Origin: Poa pratensis
Lineage: Eukaryota; Streptophyta; Magnoliopsida; Poales; Poaceae
Length of the DNA: 64,000 nucleotides
Direction: 5' to 3'
NCBI GenBank assembly: GCA_947311845.1
Contig: CAMZMU010000027.1
Span: 47,308,758-47,372,757 of the forward strand
Shown here: positions 1 through 12,503 of the stretch, in pieces
How the letters are laid out: every line of letters starts with the position of its first letter
Numbering within the stretch: the stretch's first letter is position 1
The notes under the pieces: model-generated
The model's database searches: none
Told to the model about the DNA's origin: nothing
Seen by the model: the letters and a program-made list of their open reading frames with translations, nothing else
Translations under genes and position numbers: made by a program

Positions 1-907
1 TCCGGTGGTATCGGATAACCGGGGACACAGTATCACTGTATAGCAGTCGGGTCAGGGTGCCACACTTTGCTTACACAAACCATGGCTAACCGAATCCTCG
101 GGTGACTACCAACAATCACATACCATGGAGGAGTGCCTATTTTGAAATTTACTTTTTGAATGTTATAATGGCCTAACCAGCTCTTTGCAAAATTAGTGAC
201 AAGCAGATGAAGCATGCAAGCCGGGGTACTTAATTTAGTATGGAAGATAACAAACCCAACTACTACTTCCTCATGAGCTAAAAACAGTGTCACAAAATGA
301 GAAGTAATTTGAAGGTTTTAAAGGTAGCACATGAAAATTTACTTGAATGGTTTGAAATGTCATGCATAGGTATTTATGGTGGACGCTTTGGAATAACTTG
401 GTTTTCAGGGATTTGGAAGCACGAGCAGCATTTCCGCTCAGTACAAGTGGAGGCTAGCAATAGACAGGGAAGCGACAATCAAGAGAGCAATAACCGTCAT
501 AATCATGCTTGCGACAAAACAAAATTAACGGGGGTATAAAAGTGATACAAGTACTCTGAGGCAAAGTAAATCATCGAGGCTTATCGACTTTTTGTTTTCA
601 GTCGTATGCATGCGTGAGCATGTGCCAAGTCAATTCAAATGAATTATTCAGAGGAGGATACCACAATGTCATACCTAATTATGAATAGAACAATACAAGC
701 AAACATCTTGACATACCGCTCACTATTAATAAATTGGAACTAACCATAAGAGAACATGAACTACTAAGCATCCAAAATGACATATACCTCACATGAACCA
801 ACTAAGCATGCTCACATGGATGAGTATATGTACAAAAATGAAAACAAATAGAGTTCATACCAGCCTCTCACCCAACTCGAATTGTCGTAGATCGTCATTA
901 TTGCTTT
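1..907. other. non-coding part of gypsy-1 or older flanking DNA
   Basis: No ORF with recognisable similarity. AT-rich stretches alternate with short GC-rich ones. I see no LTR end here: the LTR terminus found at 7356 does not recur. Probably untranslated retrotransposon sequence. Confidence 0.4.
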
Positions 908-2473
908 TCACTTGTGTGGCTCGAATAATATGAAATGAAAACCAAGCTCCATGGAACCACGGAGACCGCTGAACTCTACAGCAAGCTTTACAAAACCGAA
1001 GAAGAACGACAAATATTTTTGTGTTTCGAAATTAAAACAAGAACAAAAGGAACAAGCAAACAAGGCAAAATATTTTTGGATTTTTGAATAACAAACCGAA
1101 ATTAAATAAATAAGCAAACTAATACTAAATACTAAAGAAATAAGTGAAGAGAAACAATGAAAATATTTTTGGTCTTTTTGTGTTTTGGAAAGCGGAAATA
1201 AACAACAAACAACAAAAAGAAAGAAAGAAAATCGAAACATGGATATACAAAGTACCGGCAGATATGATATGTAAATGATTGTGATGTCGGTATACCTCCC
1301 CCCAAGCTTAGGCTTTTGGCCTAAGTGGAGATCAACCCCACGGCGCCCATGAGGTGGCGCCTCCATAGTATGCGAAGAAGGATCAGCGTCCTGGTGCGAG
1401 CTGGAGGACGCACCGGGGTAGGTGACGGTGTAGCCGTCGATGGGTGCGGTGTCCTCGGAGTCGTGCTGCTGGTGAAAGCCACGCAGCCTCAGCTGCTCGT
1501 CCAACTCCTCCTTGGAGAGCGACCACGGCCTCCTGCGAACACTGAACAAATCGGCCTGCGGCAAAGGAACTTCCCTTTCGTCCCCGTCAGTGAATAAAAC
1601 TCTATAAACGATACTTACTGTACGAGAGTCAGGTGTAACAAAATGATGGTCTCTCATAGCAGCAAGATCAAGCCTGAAAGGGGTTAGCTTCTCATCACTA
1701 GGATCAATCGGAAGGCCTAGATATGCAATAACTCGTGAAGCAACAATTCCTCCATAGATAGGTCCACTAGCAGCTAAACGACGAGCAATGAGGGCACCAA
1801 GATTATAAGATGTGTTACCAGTAAGTGCAGCAGCCAGAAAAGCAAGATGATAATTAGAAATGTTGCTGTGTTCTCCCTACCAAGAATGCTAGTGGCAAGA
1901 TAGTAAGTAAAGTATCTAATGGCAGGGAGCTGAATGTTCCTTATCTTGCCGCGATGGCGGTGCGATCATCATCGTTGGTCACCCTCGGTAAAGTTCCATC
2001 AAATCATTGGGGCGTCCCGAATCCTCTTTGTTGTACCTGAAGGAGCAATATCTATGGCAGCACAAAAATCACTCAAAGTCATGGTAACAGGCCTATCATA
2101 AATTTTAAATTTAATGATGGCGTGAAAGATGTGTTGCCAAATTTAAAGCTCTCAACAAAAGTTTTGGTAAGCATATAATACTGGTGGCTTTCATCTCCCA
2201 TATATGTAGACAAACCAACCCTCCAGATAAGGAACAAGAAATCATCAAGGAGCCTGCATTACGCAAAAAGTCAGTGCATGGGAAAGATGAAGCATTTGGA
2301 ATTCCATTATCCCTCTCATCGCCAATGCTAGGTGCAATGAGATCTTCATCGTAGGATCGCCTAACTCGAGTAGCTGCCCTTGAAGGCCTTGCCACCCTTT
2401 GCGAATCCCTCTCAAACACTTCTCCAAAGGTGTGGTTATGCATTTTCCTTTTCTGAAATTTTTCAACAAACAT
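908..2473 (-). pseudogene. remnant ORF in the env-like position of gypsy-1
   Basis: Several minus-strand frames together give a broken protein. The longest piece (1657-908, 249 codons) begins with MRDHHFVTPDSRTVSIVYRV and becomes low-complexity after residue ~125. A second piece (2473-2111) is in another frame. Between them an open stretch resembles the globular, non-enzymatic ORFs that many Athila-type elements carry after or instead of pol. A purine-rich tract (minus strand of ~1296-1311, AAGCTTGGGGGGAGGT) lies within it and resembles the extra polypurine tracts of this lineage. Frameshifts and stops rule out a working product. Assignment to a named family is not secure. Confidence 0.4.
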
Positions 2474-3358
2474 TATAAAAGTTGATTTTGAGACATATAA
2501 ATGAGGGAACTACTATAGGAACTTGCTAGAGTACTAAACATGCATCAAAACTAATTATTACAACTTAGAACAAGCATGCAAACTCACTTAACATGTCACC
2601 TACAAGCAAAATACTCAAGATATACTCAACTAAACAAATTCTACTTGGATAATCGGAGGAGTCACATACCGGAGAACAAATGCCCCAAATCTGAGCAGCA
2701 AAGATGGGCTGAGCAAAGAGATCGAAAATCGCGAGCAAGAAAGCAAGAACTCGGGTTTGAACAATGGTGAGTGTTTTTTCGTGAGAGTGAGTGAGGTGGT
2801 AGGTGGCTGAGTGAGTGGAGGGCCAGGTGGGGCCCTCCCCATACCATGGCGCGCCCACATGCCTGGCCGCGCCACCATGTGGGGAGCTGGCATGGTGGGT
2901 CCCCCTGGTCAGCTCCAGGCACTCCCACGTTGCATTTTGAAAAATAGGACCAGTGGTATATTTTTATAAATTTTTGAAAACTTTTAAAACGCACATTTCT
3001 GGGTGTTAAATAATAGCTTCAGGGCAGAAAAAGGTTTTCAAAATTTAAACACAACTAAACTTTTGCAAAACAAGTGATACTACAGAGGTAAAACAAAGAT
3101 GAGAGAAATGTTGTTTAGTTCCTTCATGCATTTAAAATGTATTTGTTAACAAGGTTGATCAAGTCTTGCCACCAAATAAATTTTATATGACATAAGAAGA
3201 ATTAAACCTCATAAAACAATCATGTTACCTTGAATTGTATTGATATGGATCCAATCATAATATTTTGATATCCCTCTTGATGATCATATATAGGGCAATC
3301 AATACTTCCCACTTTGATAGCTCTCAAATTAGAAATTGTATTAACTCCAAGTACTTTA
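2474..3358. other. non-coding spacer inside gypsy-1
   Basis: A stretch around 2770-2930 is rich in GTGGGGCCC/GCGCGCC-type words, followed by AT-rich DNA. No coding similarity. It lies where a full element would carry reverse transcriptase to integrase, so the pol core is missing here. Confidence 0.5.
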
Positions 3359-3988
3359 TCAATTTCTTGGGAAATAAACAGTATGCTCTTTGTCATTCAC
3401 ATTAAAAGTTACTTTTCCTTTGTTGCAATCAATAACAGCACCTGCAGTATTAAGAAAAGGTCTCCCAAGAATAATAGACATATTATCATCTTCAGGCATT
3501 TCAAGCACAACAAAATCAGTCAAGATTAGACAGTTATTAGCAACTTGAACAGGGACATCCTCACAAATGCCAACAGGAACATCAGTAGATTTATCAGCCA
3601 TTTGCAAAGATATATCAGTTGGTATCAATTTATCCAAATAAAGTCTCTTATAAAGAGAGAAAGGCATAACACTAACTCCTGCTCCCAAATCACATAGAGC
3701 AGTTCTAACATAATTATTCTTGATGGAACAAGGAATAGTTGGTATACCTGGATCTCCCAGCTTCTTTGGAACCTTGCCATTGAAAGAGTAATTAGCAAGC
3801 ATAGTGGAAATCTCCTCATTGGGAATTTTCCTTTTGTTAGAAACAATATCTTTCATATACTTTGAATAAGGAGGCAATTTAATAGCATCAGTCAAAGGGA
3901 TTTGCAAGAACAAAGGTTTCATCCAATCACAAAATTTATTATAGTGTTCTTCTTCCTTTGATTTGAGCTTCTTAACAGGAAAAGGCAT
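3359..3988 (-). pseudogene. gypsy-1 aspartic protease (retropepsin-like)
   Basis: 209 codons. The active-site motif reads CDLGAGVSVMP (usual family form DxGAS), followed by the flap region and the second conserved block IILGRPFLNTAGAVID, characteristic of Ty3/gypsy retropepsins that cut Gag-Pol. The N-terminal ~50 residues belong to the gag-protease linker. The frame differs from the preceding gag part (3919-4719) and overlaps it by 70 bp, so the original Gag-Pro frame is broken near 3950-4050. Family assignment is firm; function in this copy is unlikely. Confidence 0.85.
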
Positions 3989-4719
3989 TTGCTTTTGAAC
4001 CCAAGGTTCTCTTTCATTACCATGTTTCTTAGCAATGAAATCTTCTTTAGTGTACTTTTTTTTTTAGCATGCTTTTCAGGTTCCTCTTCAACCTCTTCTT
4101 TATCAGAAGCATCATTCTTATCATTATCATTGCCATGTTCATTACCACTTTCAGTTTCAGCATCAGAAATAGATATACTATTAGGATCATTAGCAGGTTC
4201 AGAAGATTCTACAACAGTTTTATGTTTCTTCTTCTTTTTCTTAGAAGGAGCACTAGTTTCTTTAGTTCGTTGAGAATCTTGTTCAACTCTTTTGGGATGC
4301 CCCTCAGGATATAAAGGATCCTGAGTAGAAACACCACCTCTAGTTGTTACTTCATAAGCATGTTTCTCTTTTTCTTTAGAAGTATTAACTAACATGTCAT
4401 TTTGCACTTTAGTGAGTTGATCAATTTGAGTTTGAACCATATGAAAATGTTTAATAAGCATCTTAACATCATTGGAGGTTCTCTCCACAATATCATGCAA
4501 TTTACTAATAGCTTGAGAATTTTCCATTAAATGATTCTCCACTCTCATATTAAAGTTATCTTGCTTAACAACATAATTATCAAATTCATCTAAGCATTGA
4601 TCAGGAGGTTTAGAGTAAGGAATATCTCCCTCATTAAAGCGTTGAAGAGAGTGTACCTCAATTGTAGATGAATGGGGAATTGGCTTACATAAATCTTCTA
4701 TAGGTGGTAGATTCTTCAC
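3919..4719 (-). pseudogene. gypsy-1 gag C-terminal part
   Basis: 266 codons of hydrophilic sequence: a predicted coiled-coil-like stretch (residues ~50-115), a lysine run (KKKKKKH) near 160-168 and a highly acidic Asp/Glu/Asn segment. This layout follows the capsid domain in Athila-like Gags. The capsid piece (4744-5259) lies just upstream on the same strand, separated by a stop. No CCHC knuckle is visible. Confidence 0.6.
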
Positions 4720-4743
4720 ATCTTCAGATTTAATACCCTTCTC

Positions 4744-5875
4744 TTAAGAGATTTCTTGGCTTCCCTCATCTTCATCATTTAATTCAATCATACCCCTCTT
4801 CTTCAATATTGGTGTTGGAGTCGGTTCAGGTGTAGCCCAATCATCATGATTTTGGCTTATTTTAGCCATTAATTCTTCAGCTTCGTCTGGGGTTCTTTTC
4901 CTGAAAACACAACCAGCACAACTATCCAGGTATGCCCTAGATTCAATGGTTAGTCCACTATAAAATATATCAAGAAGGTCATGCTTTTCCAAATCATGCC
5001 CAGGCCGAGCCCTAATAAGAGAGCAAAACCTTGCCCAAGCTTCAGGCAGTTTCTCTCCATCATCCTGATCAAAATTATAAATTTTCTGCAAAGCAACATG
5101 TTGAGCACTAGCAGGAAAATATTTCTGAAAGAAAACATTAAGCAAACCAGTAGGACTATCAATAGAATCAGGAGGCAAATTATTATACCAAGTTTTAGCA
5201 TCATCCTTTAATGAGAAAGGAAAATTTAGCAACAAAGTAACTACGCTTCTTGATATCATCAGAAAACAAGCTACTCAAAGTAGAGAGCTCATTCATGTGA
5301 TCTACACACTTTCTTTTTCAGTACCACGAAAAGGTGCTTTCTCAACAATAGATATATGAGATAAATCAAGAGAGAAATCATAATCCTTATCTTTAATGTT
5401 TATGGGATATGTGGCAAATTTAGGATCAGGAGACAGTTTATATCTAACAGCATGTTTTGCAAGAAGATTTTTAATACCACTTGCACTAGTAGTAGCATGA
5501 CATTTATCAATAAAGTCATCATCAATTTCCACATAAGTTCATCAAGATCATCACAAGTATTCTCAACTCAGGTGAATTAACAGGTGTAAAAGGATTTTCA
5601 TTAGGTGTTTCATCATTTTCAAGTTGTTTAGACTTAGCAATAGCAGCATCTAAAAGAGGACCTAATGGAATACTCTCATCAAGCACAGTAGAAGCATCAT
5701 CAAAATTATCAGAAGCATTTTCAGATTCAGCAGAAGTAACAGTGCGCGTAGCTTGTGGTGGTGTGACAAGTTGACTCATCACAGATGGTGAATCAAGAGC
5801 AGCAGAGGTACTCAGAGTCGTACCTTTCTTGTGGTGGATGGCAATACCGGACCTCTCAATAGGAGCCTTACCCAT
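4744..5875 (-). pseudogene. gypsy-1 gag, N-terminal and capsid region
   Basis: The probable start is the ATG at 5875-5873 (MGKAPIERSG), 60 bp inside the primer-binding site. The frame is broken near 5522-5532 and 5260-5302, giving three pieces. The piece 5259-4744 contains the retrotransposon Gag domain: FPFSLKDDAKTWYNNLPPDS, an FFQKYFP block, and a W-x-R-F-C segment with GHDLEKHDLL. Gag forms the virus-like particle that packages element RNA. Multiple frameshifts make it a pseudogene. Confidence 0.8.
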
Positions 5876-5934
5876 GATGAAGTAATTGCAGCGAACAATA
5901 TCAATATCAGGTGAGCTTACAAATAAAGCTATGC

Positions 5935-5952
5935 TCCCCGGCAACGGCGCCA
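5935..5952 (-). promoter_or_regulatory. primer-binding site of gypsy-1 (tRNA-Asp)
   Basis: On the minus strand this reads TGGCGCCGTTGCCGGGGA, complementary to the 3' end of plant tRNA-Asp including CCA. It lies 11 bp inside the LTR and primes minus-strand DNA synthesis. Confidence 0.9.
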
Positions 5953-5963
5953 GAAAATAGTCT

Positions 5964-7356
5964 TGATGACCCACAAGTATAGGGGATCGCAACAGTCTTC
6001 GAGGGAAGAAAAACCCAAATTTATTGATTCGACACAAGGGGAGCCAAAGAATATTTATAAGCCTTAACAGCGGAGTTGTCAATTCAGCTGCACCTGGAAA
6101 TAGACTTGCTCGACACAGATTATCAGTAGCAACAGTTTTAAGCAGTAACAGTAGTGAAATAATAGCGGCAGTGTAATAAAGACAGCAGTAATGATTATAG
6201 CAGACAGTAGGATTAAACTACTGTAGGCATAGGGATGGATGAACGGGCGCTGCATGGATAAGATAATTCATGTAATAATCAAGACAAGGCATTTGCAGAT
6301 AAATAATAACACGGTATCCAAGTACTAAGTAACCATAGGCATGTGTTCCGTATTAGTCGTACGTGCTCGCAATGAGAAACTTGCACAACATCTTCTGTCC
6401 TACCAGCCCGTTTGCAGCGGGGCCTCAAGGGAATCTACTGGTAATTAAGGTACTCCTTTTAATAGAGTACCGGAGCAAAGCATTAACACTCCGTGAACAC
6501 ATGTGACCCTCACATCACAGCCATCCCCTCTGGTTGTCCCAATTTCTGTCACTTTGGGACCTCGGGTTCCGGACAACAATATGTGTATACAACTTGCAGG
6601 TAAGATCTTAAAACAATGAATATCATCATGAATCAATAACATGTTCAGATCTGAAATCATGGCACTCGGGCCCTAGTGACAAGCATTAAGCATAACAAGT
6701 TGCAACAATGTCATAAAGTACTAACAATGTATACTAGGCACCATGCCCTAACAATCTTATAGCTATTACATGAATGATCTCATCCAATCCCTTCCATCCC
6801 CTTCCGCCTACAACGGGAATTACTCACACATGGATGGGGGAATCATGGATGTTCGATGGAGAGGCGTCGGTGATGATGATGGCGATGATCTCCTCCAATT
6901 CCCCGTCCCGGCGAAGTTCCAGAACGGACTTTCTGGTCTCGAAATAGGGTTTTCGATGGCAGCGGCGCTCTGGAGGTTTTCTGGAATTATGATCGAACCT
7001 CCCGTCATTTTTAGGTCGAGGGGTTAAGTACTCTAGAGGGGGACTCGGGGACGTGGCCGAGTTGGCCTCCCAATAGGGTGGCGTGGCCCAGGGCCCACCA
7101 CGCTGCCATGTGGGGAGGGCGGCTCGCTGCCCCCTCCGTCTCCTCTTCTGGCTCCGTGGGTTTCTTCGTAAAATAGGGACTTTGCAATTATTTCCACGGA
7201 TTTTCTCGAAAGTTGACTTTCTGCACAAAAACAAGACACCAGGGTAATTCTGCTGAAAACACCGTTAGTCTATGTAAGTTGTATTCAAAACACACAAATT
7301 AGAGGTAAAACAACAGCAAAAGTGTTCAGGAAAGTAGATACGTTTTGGACGTATCA
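5964..7356 (-). repeat. 5' LTR of gypsy-1
   Basis: About 1,393 bp. On the minus strand it starts TGATACGTCC at 7356 and ends ...CATCA at 5964, a TG...CA LTR adjoining the primer-binding site. It contains no gene; open frames inside it are incidental. The partner LTR is outside the window, so age cannot be estimated. Confidence 0.85.
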
Positions 7357-7744
7357 TTCATCATCATCGTCGTCCATGGAGGAGCATTGGTAAGAGTCTC
7401 CTGAAGACATGGCCAAAAACCTGACAGGCAGAAATAGCTAAAGAAAGAATCGCTCGAAAGCTCTCGGTGCGAGATTAGATCGATAGAGAGGGGTATATAT
7501 TGAGGGTTTTTAGGTCAAGACGAAGCTTCGGGATCGAAAACGGGGCGAAAAGGGACTCCGAGGGGCAAAAGGAGAGGCCCCACGCGGCACCTGTACCTGG
7601 TCGCGTGGGACCCCCTCTTTCCTTCCTTGGGTCTCCGCTTCGTCCAGTTTTCTTGTCCCACACGTTAATTTCCATAAAAAATGACTTCCGTAAAATATTA
7701 TGCAATTCGAGAAACTTTCCAACACTAAGTTACCTTCTATTGAT
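7357..7744. other. 3' untranslated part of gypsy-2 next to the gypsy-1 insertion
   Basis: No coding similarity. It lies between the pol C-terminus and the inserted LTR. Words such as CCCCACGCGG and CGCGTGGGACC recall LTR-like leader sequence, but no LTR terminus is present. Confidence 0.45.
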
Positions 7745-7936
7745 TTAGGGTTTTGGAACTGCACGGTTTCTCTCAATTACCTCCTCCGGTGTTTGTAAAT
7801 TCAACTCTTCCACCATTCCGATGAAGCTCTTTCCTGCAATATAAGGTTTAAGGCGTTGTCCATTGACTACATGAGGTTTACCTTTCATGTCACCGTGAAG
7901 ACGGATAGCTCCTGAACGGTACACCTCCTGTATCAC
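7745..7936 (-). pseudogene. gypsy-2 polyprotein C-terminal end
   Basis: 63 codons with the block GAIRLHGDMKGKPHVVNGQR followed by LKPYIAG, which matches the segment after the integrase core in Athila-type polyproteins (an SH3-like DNA-binding tail). It is separated by frameshifts from the integrase core at 8115-8933. Confidence 0.65.
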
Positions 7937-8114
7937 TAATGGTCCCTGCCACTTTGAAGCAACTTCCCTGCAGAAAACTTGAAACGAGAGTTGTATAATA
8001 AAACTTGATCACCTACTTTGAATTCCTTTTCTTAATTTTCTTGTCATGCCAAATTTAACTTTTCTTTAAACATTAGCACTTTCATAAGCTTCATTCTCCA
8101 TTCATCTAGTAGGT

Positions 8115-8950
8115 TTAAATCAAGAATTCTCTTCTCTCCGCAGTTTTAAAATCAAAGTTCAATTGTTTAATAGCCCATCTAGCTTTATGTTCTAATTCAA
8201 CAGGTAAATGACAAGCTTTTCCATAAACCATTTTATAAGGAGACATTCCCATAGGATTTTTAAAAGCAGTTCTATAAGCCCATAATGCATCATTAATTTT
8301 AGTTGGCCAATCAGATCTAGACTTATTCACTGTCTTTTCCAAAATGAGTTTAATTTCCCTATTACTTAATTCAACTTGTCCACTTGTTTGAGGATGATAA
8401 GGAGATGCAATTCTATGGTTAACATCATATTTTGCCAAAGTTTTTCTAAGAACACCATGCAAGAAATGAGAACCACCATCAGTAATTAAAAACCTAGGAA
8501 CACCAAACCTGGGGAAAATGATGTCCTTGAGCATCTTCATTGCTGTGGCATGATCTGCACTTTTGGTTGGAATTGCTTCCACCCACTTTGTAACATAGTC
8601 AACTGCAACCAAAATGTGAGTATGCTTTGTCTTTGATTCTGGGAAAGGACCCATAAAGTCAAAACCCCACACATCAAATGGTTCAAGTGGCAAAGAATAA
8701 TTCATAGGCATTTCATTTCTCCTACCAATATTTCCTACTCTTTGACATTTATCACAAGATTTAACATATTCAGCACAATCCTTAAATAAAGTAGGCCAAT
8801 AGAAACCAGATTGTAATACCTTTGCTCCTGTGCGATCTCCTGCATGATGCCCTCCATAGGGACTGTCATGACAATCTCTTATAATAGCCTGTTGTTCATG
8901 CTCAGGTACACAACGTCTAATAATACCATCCACACTTTTCTTATAAAGGA
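8115..8950 (-). pseudogene. gypsy-2 integrase
   Basis: 272 codons. An N-terminal HHCC zinc-binding region is visible (GGHHAG ... CDKCQ). The catalytic DDE core follows: Asp in [11 protein letters not shown], Asp in LITDGGSHF, and Glu in [13 protein letters not shown] conserved C-terminal block ends [20 protein letters not shown]. The enzyme inserts the cDNA copy into chromosomal DNA. All catalytic residues are present but both ends are frameshifted relative to neighbouring pol pieces. Confidence 0.9.
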
Positions 8951-9029
8951 AAGGATCATCCCAAAAATAATGTCTAAGATCATAAAAGAATTTCTTTCTT
9001 TGTTGAAAGTGAAGTGTGGAGGTAAAACT

Positions 9030-9699
9030 TTACCAACAATAAAATTTGCATAGTTGGCAAACCAGGAGATGCAACTTTAGCACTAGAAACATTAACAATT
9101 GCAAGTTGTTCATTAACAAAGCTATCATTAATAGGAATAGGATCATCAGGTATATTTTCCATCTAGAGAGATGATCAGCTACTTGATTATCTTCCCCTTT
9201 CCTATCAACAATGTGTAAATCAAATTCTTGCAATAAAGTACCCATCTTATTAATCTAGGCTTAGCATCTTTCTTATTCATCAAGTATTTAATAGCAGAAT
9301 GATCAGTATGCATTGTGACTTTTGAATCAGTAATATAAGGTCTAAACTTGTCACAAGCAAATAGTACTGCTAAAAATTCTTTCTCAGTTGTAGCATAATT
9401 CTTTGAGCAGCATCAAGTGTTCTACTAGCATAATAAATAACATTCAGTTTCTTATCAACACGTTGGCCCAAAACAGCCCCAACTGCATAATCACTAGCAT
9501 CACACATAATTTCAAAAGGCAATTTCCAATCAGGAGGTTGAATAATAGGAGCACTTATTAAAGCATTCTTCAAAATATTAAAGGACTCAATGCAATCATC
9601 ATTAAAAGAGAAAGGAACATCCTTTTGCAAAGATTGGTTAGAGGTTTTGATATTTTGGAGAAATCTTAATAAACCTACGGTAAAAACCTGCATGCCCAA
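9030..9699 (-). pseudogene. gypsy-2 RNase H region of pol
   Basis: The piece 9699-9370 carries FEIMCDASDYAVGAVLGQR and NVIYYASRTLDAAQ, the start of the gypsy-type RNase H that degrades the RNA strand of the cDNA hybrid. A frameshift follows. The end reappears in 9245-9030 as DLHIVDRKGEDNQVADHLSR, the conserved end of the domain. A further short piece (9162-8980) links to the integrase. Confidence 0.85.
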
Positions 9700-9773
9700 G
9701 AAAACTTCTTATACCTTTGATGTCCCTTGGTATGGTAGCTTTTCAATAGCTTCTATCTTTGCTGGATCAACTT

Positions 9774-10500
9774 CTATTCCTTTCCAGAAATCTTATGCCC
9801 AAGAACAATACCTTCAGTAACCATGAAGTGACACTTCTCCCAATTAAGAACTAAGTGTTGGTCTTCACAACGCTGCAAAACTTTGTTAAGGTTGAACAAG
9901 CAATTATCGAAGGAAGTACCATACACAGAAAAATCATCCATAAAAACTTCCATTATCTTTTCAATATAATCAGCAAATATAGCATTCATGCATCTTTGAA
10001 AAGTAGCAGGAGCATTACAAACCGAATGGCATTCTCCTATAAGCAAAGTACCATATGGGCAAGTAAAAGTGGTCTTTTCTTGATCATCCTTATGGACAGG
10101 AATTTGTGAGAAACCTGAATAACCATCTAGATAGCAAAAGTGAGAGTGTTTAGATAACCTTTCTAACATTTGATCAATAAATGGCAATGGATAATGATCT
10201 TTTCGAGTTGCTTTTTTAATTTTCTGAAATCAATACACATCCTATAACCAACAACAGTACGTTGAGCCACAAGTTCATCCTCATCATTTGGAACAACAGT
10301 CATTCCACCCTTTTTAGGAACACAATGAACAGGACTAACCCACTTACTATCAGCTATAGGATAAATGATACCAGCTTCAATAAGTCTTATTACCTCTTTC
10401 TTACCACTTCTTTCATTTTTGGATGGAGACGGCGTTGATAATCAACAACAGGTTTTGCATCTTCCTCCAATTAATTTTATGCATACATAGAGCTGGGCTT
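9774..10500 (-). pseudogene. gypsy-2 reverse transcriptase
   Basis: The main piece (10187-9774) has the palm motif LDGYSGFSQIPVH, the CNAPATFQRCM block and the catalytic VFMDDFSVYG (the usual YxDD is FMDD here). A local frame disturbance before CNAPATFQ replaces the normal residues. The region 10188-10500 encodes the upstream finger part in another frame. It is the RNA-dependent DNA polymerase of the element and is not intact. Confidence 0.88.
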
Positions 10501-10703
10501 ATACCTTTAAGATCATCAAGAGAGTATCCAATGGCTGGTCGGTGAGCTTTTAGCACATCAAGTAATTTCTCTTCTCTTCAGCTGAAAGGTTAGCACTAAT
10601 AATGACAGGATATATGCTCTTCTCATCCAAATATGCATATTTCAGATTTGCAGGCAAAGGTTTAATTCAAAACTAGGATCCCCTTTAGGTGGTGGTAGCA
10701 CTC

Positions 10704-11516
10704 CTAAATTATCAGGTGGGATATGCAATTGTAATTGTGGTGGTTGTTGCCATAATATTTGTTCAAAGCCTCTTTTTCCTCATCATTAAATGGTTCATCT
10801 TGATTAAGCATATAACGTTCTACAACATCAGTTGAAGCTACAGCTATATGAGCAAGAGTTTCAATTAAATCTTCAGAAATTGGCTCTTTCAACATGTTTA
10901 TCAGCAAATTTGGAAAAGTTGAATTCAAGTTTCTCACCAGCACATTTAATAAACACTTTCTCTTTAGGCAAATTAATTTCAGCACCAACAGTATGTAAGA
11001 AAGGTCTACCAAAAATGATAGGACAAAATGAATCTTGAGGACAACCAAGCACAATAAAATCAGCAGGATATTTTATTTTGCCAACCAATACTTCAACATC
11101 TCTAACAATTCCAAATGGACTAATATAATCTTTATTAGCAAGTTGAATTGTCATACCTGTCTCTTCCATAACAATAGGATCAATATCAGGCTTGATTTCA
11201 AGATAAAGAGAATATGGAATGACACTAATACTTGCTCCAATATCACATAGACCATGATAACTTGAAGTCCCAATAGAGCATGATATAACAGGTTTCCCAA
11301 CTTTGGCCGAATTACCTTTGATGACTTTAGTAGCATCTTCACATAATAAACATCAACAGGGTCTTCTTCATTTAGTTGCTTGATAACAGAAATTTGAGTG
11401 TTGACTTCCACCTGTTCATAAGGCTGAGAACATCTTTTTACTCTTGTTAGTAACAGCAATAAGTAAATTCTCCTTAACTTGGTTTGGATATGGAGGTGGT
11501 TCAACATACTCCTCAA
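10704..11516 (-). pseudogene. gypsy-2 protease region
   Basis: Retropepsin similarity is split over frames: a CDIGAS-type active-site stretch near 11240-11260, and FIVLGCPQDSFCPIIFGRPF plus LHTVGAEI in the piece 11169-10873. It shows the same domain order as the protease of gypsy-1 with divergent sequence, so the two elements are related but distinct. Confidence 0.7.
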
Positions 11517-12420
11517 TTGTCACAGATGACACGGTTCAACCTGTTTAATAACTTTAGGAACAACAATAGATTGTTTAACAGGTTCAACATAAACTTCAAA
11601 CCACTTTTGGAACACAGATATGTCAGCAAAACCTTTAGCTATTCAATTATAACATAAGGATCAAGACCAAAAGTATCACTCAGATTTTTAAACAAATAGA
11701 AGTAGAAAATTCTCTACACATGAATATCATAATCAAAATAGGCTCATTACCTTTATCAAGATCCCAATGACTAGTATTTTCAGAAATAGTCTCCAATAAA
11801 TTCCATGCTTCTTCTTCAGTATTATTAGTAAAACTTCCACCAGATGAATTATCCAGAATTCCTTGTGCTTCATAGGTAGCCTCACATAAAAGTTTATCAA
11901 TATAAGTTTCCTTGTAAGATCATGACAAGGATTCTTGCGAAGGAGTTCCTTTAACCTCCCCCAAGCTTGAGTAATACTCTCTCCCAGATGTGGCCAGAAA
12001 TTGAATATATAGCAGCGGTTATCATAAGCTTCTTTAGGAGTAAAATATTTAAGAAAGAAAACCTTCCTCAAGATACTCCATTCATTCTGACCTCTTCATC
12101 CAAAGACCTGTACCAATCACGAGCATTACCAGATAAAGACAAATATAATAACTTCCTTTTTACCTGATCCTCAGAAATACCAGGAAGTCTAAATAAGCCA
12201 CATATGTCTCAATTTCCATGTTCACGTGCAGACTTAGTTCCATCCCTGTAAATGGATTTTTCATAACTCTTTTAACATGACCAATGGGAATTTTAAATCC
12301 CACTTTAGGTATCTCAGCACAGTAGTTTCAACCACTTTGCAGTAGTGGCATAAGCACTTTCATATAGAGCAAGATGCAGCGAGGCACGATTCATAAATGC
12401 CATAGTAACAATGAGATAAC
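11517..12420 (-). pseudogene. gypsy-2 gag remnant
   Basis: The piece 12071-11733 contains a Gag capsid-like block (FFLKYFTPKEAYDNRCYIF, then ESITQAWGRLKELLRKNP). Frames before and after are broken. It lies between the primer-binding site and the protease, as expected. Confidence 0.65.
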
Positions 12421-12474
12421 AGAATAAACAGCTTTCAAGTTTCCTTACCAAACTTCTTACCAATAGCGCTACGC

Positions 12475-12492
12475 TCCCCGGCAACGGCGCCA
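12475..12492 (-). promoter_or_regulatory. primer-binding site of gypsy-2 (tRNA-Asp)
   Basis: The same 18-base tRNA-Asp complement as in gypsy-1 (minus strand TGGCGCCGTTGCCGGGGA), 11 bp inside the LTR. Confidence 0.9.
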
Positions 12493-12503
12493 GAAAAGTA
12501 TCT

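Larger units (their letters stand above)
1..7356 (-). mobile_element. Athila-like Ty3/gypsy retrotransposon 'gypsy-1', partial
   Basis: Read on the minus strand the order is LTR (7356-5964), primer-binding site, gag (5875-3919), protease (3988-3359), then a non-coding stretch and an extra ORF remnant (2473-908). No reverse transcriptase, RNase H or integrase follows the protease, so this copy is either a gag-protease-only non-autonomous derivative or internally deleted. The primer site complementary to tRNA-Asp is typical of the Athila lineage (Sabrina/WHAM-type elements in Triticeae); the family name is inference. The second LTR is not seen, so the element runs off the left edge. Its outer LTR end abuts gypsy-2 sequence at 7357, which shows nested insertion. 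Confidence 0.8.
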
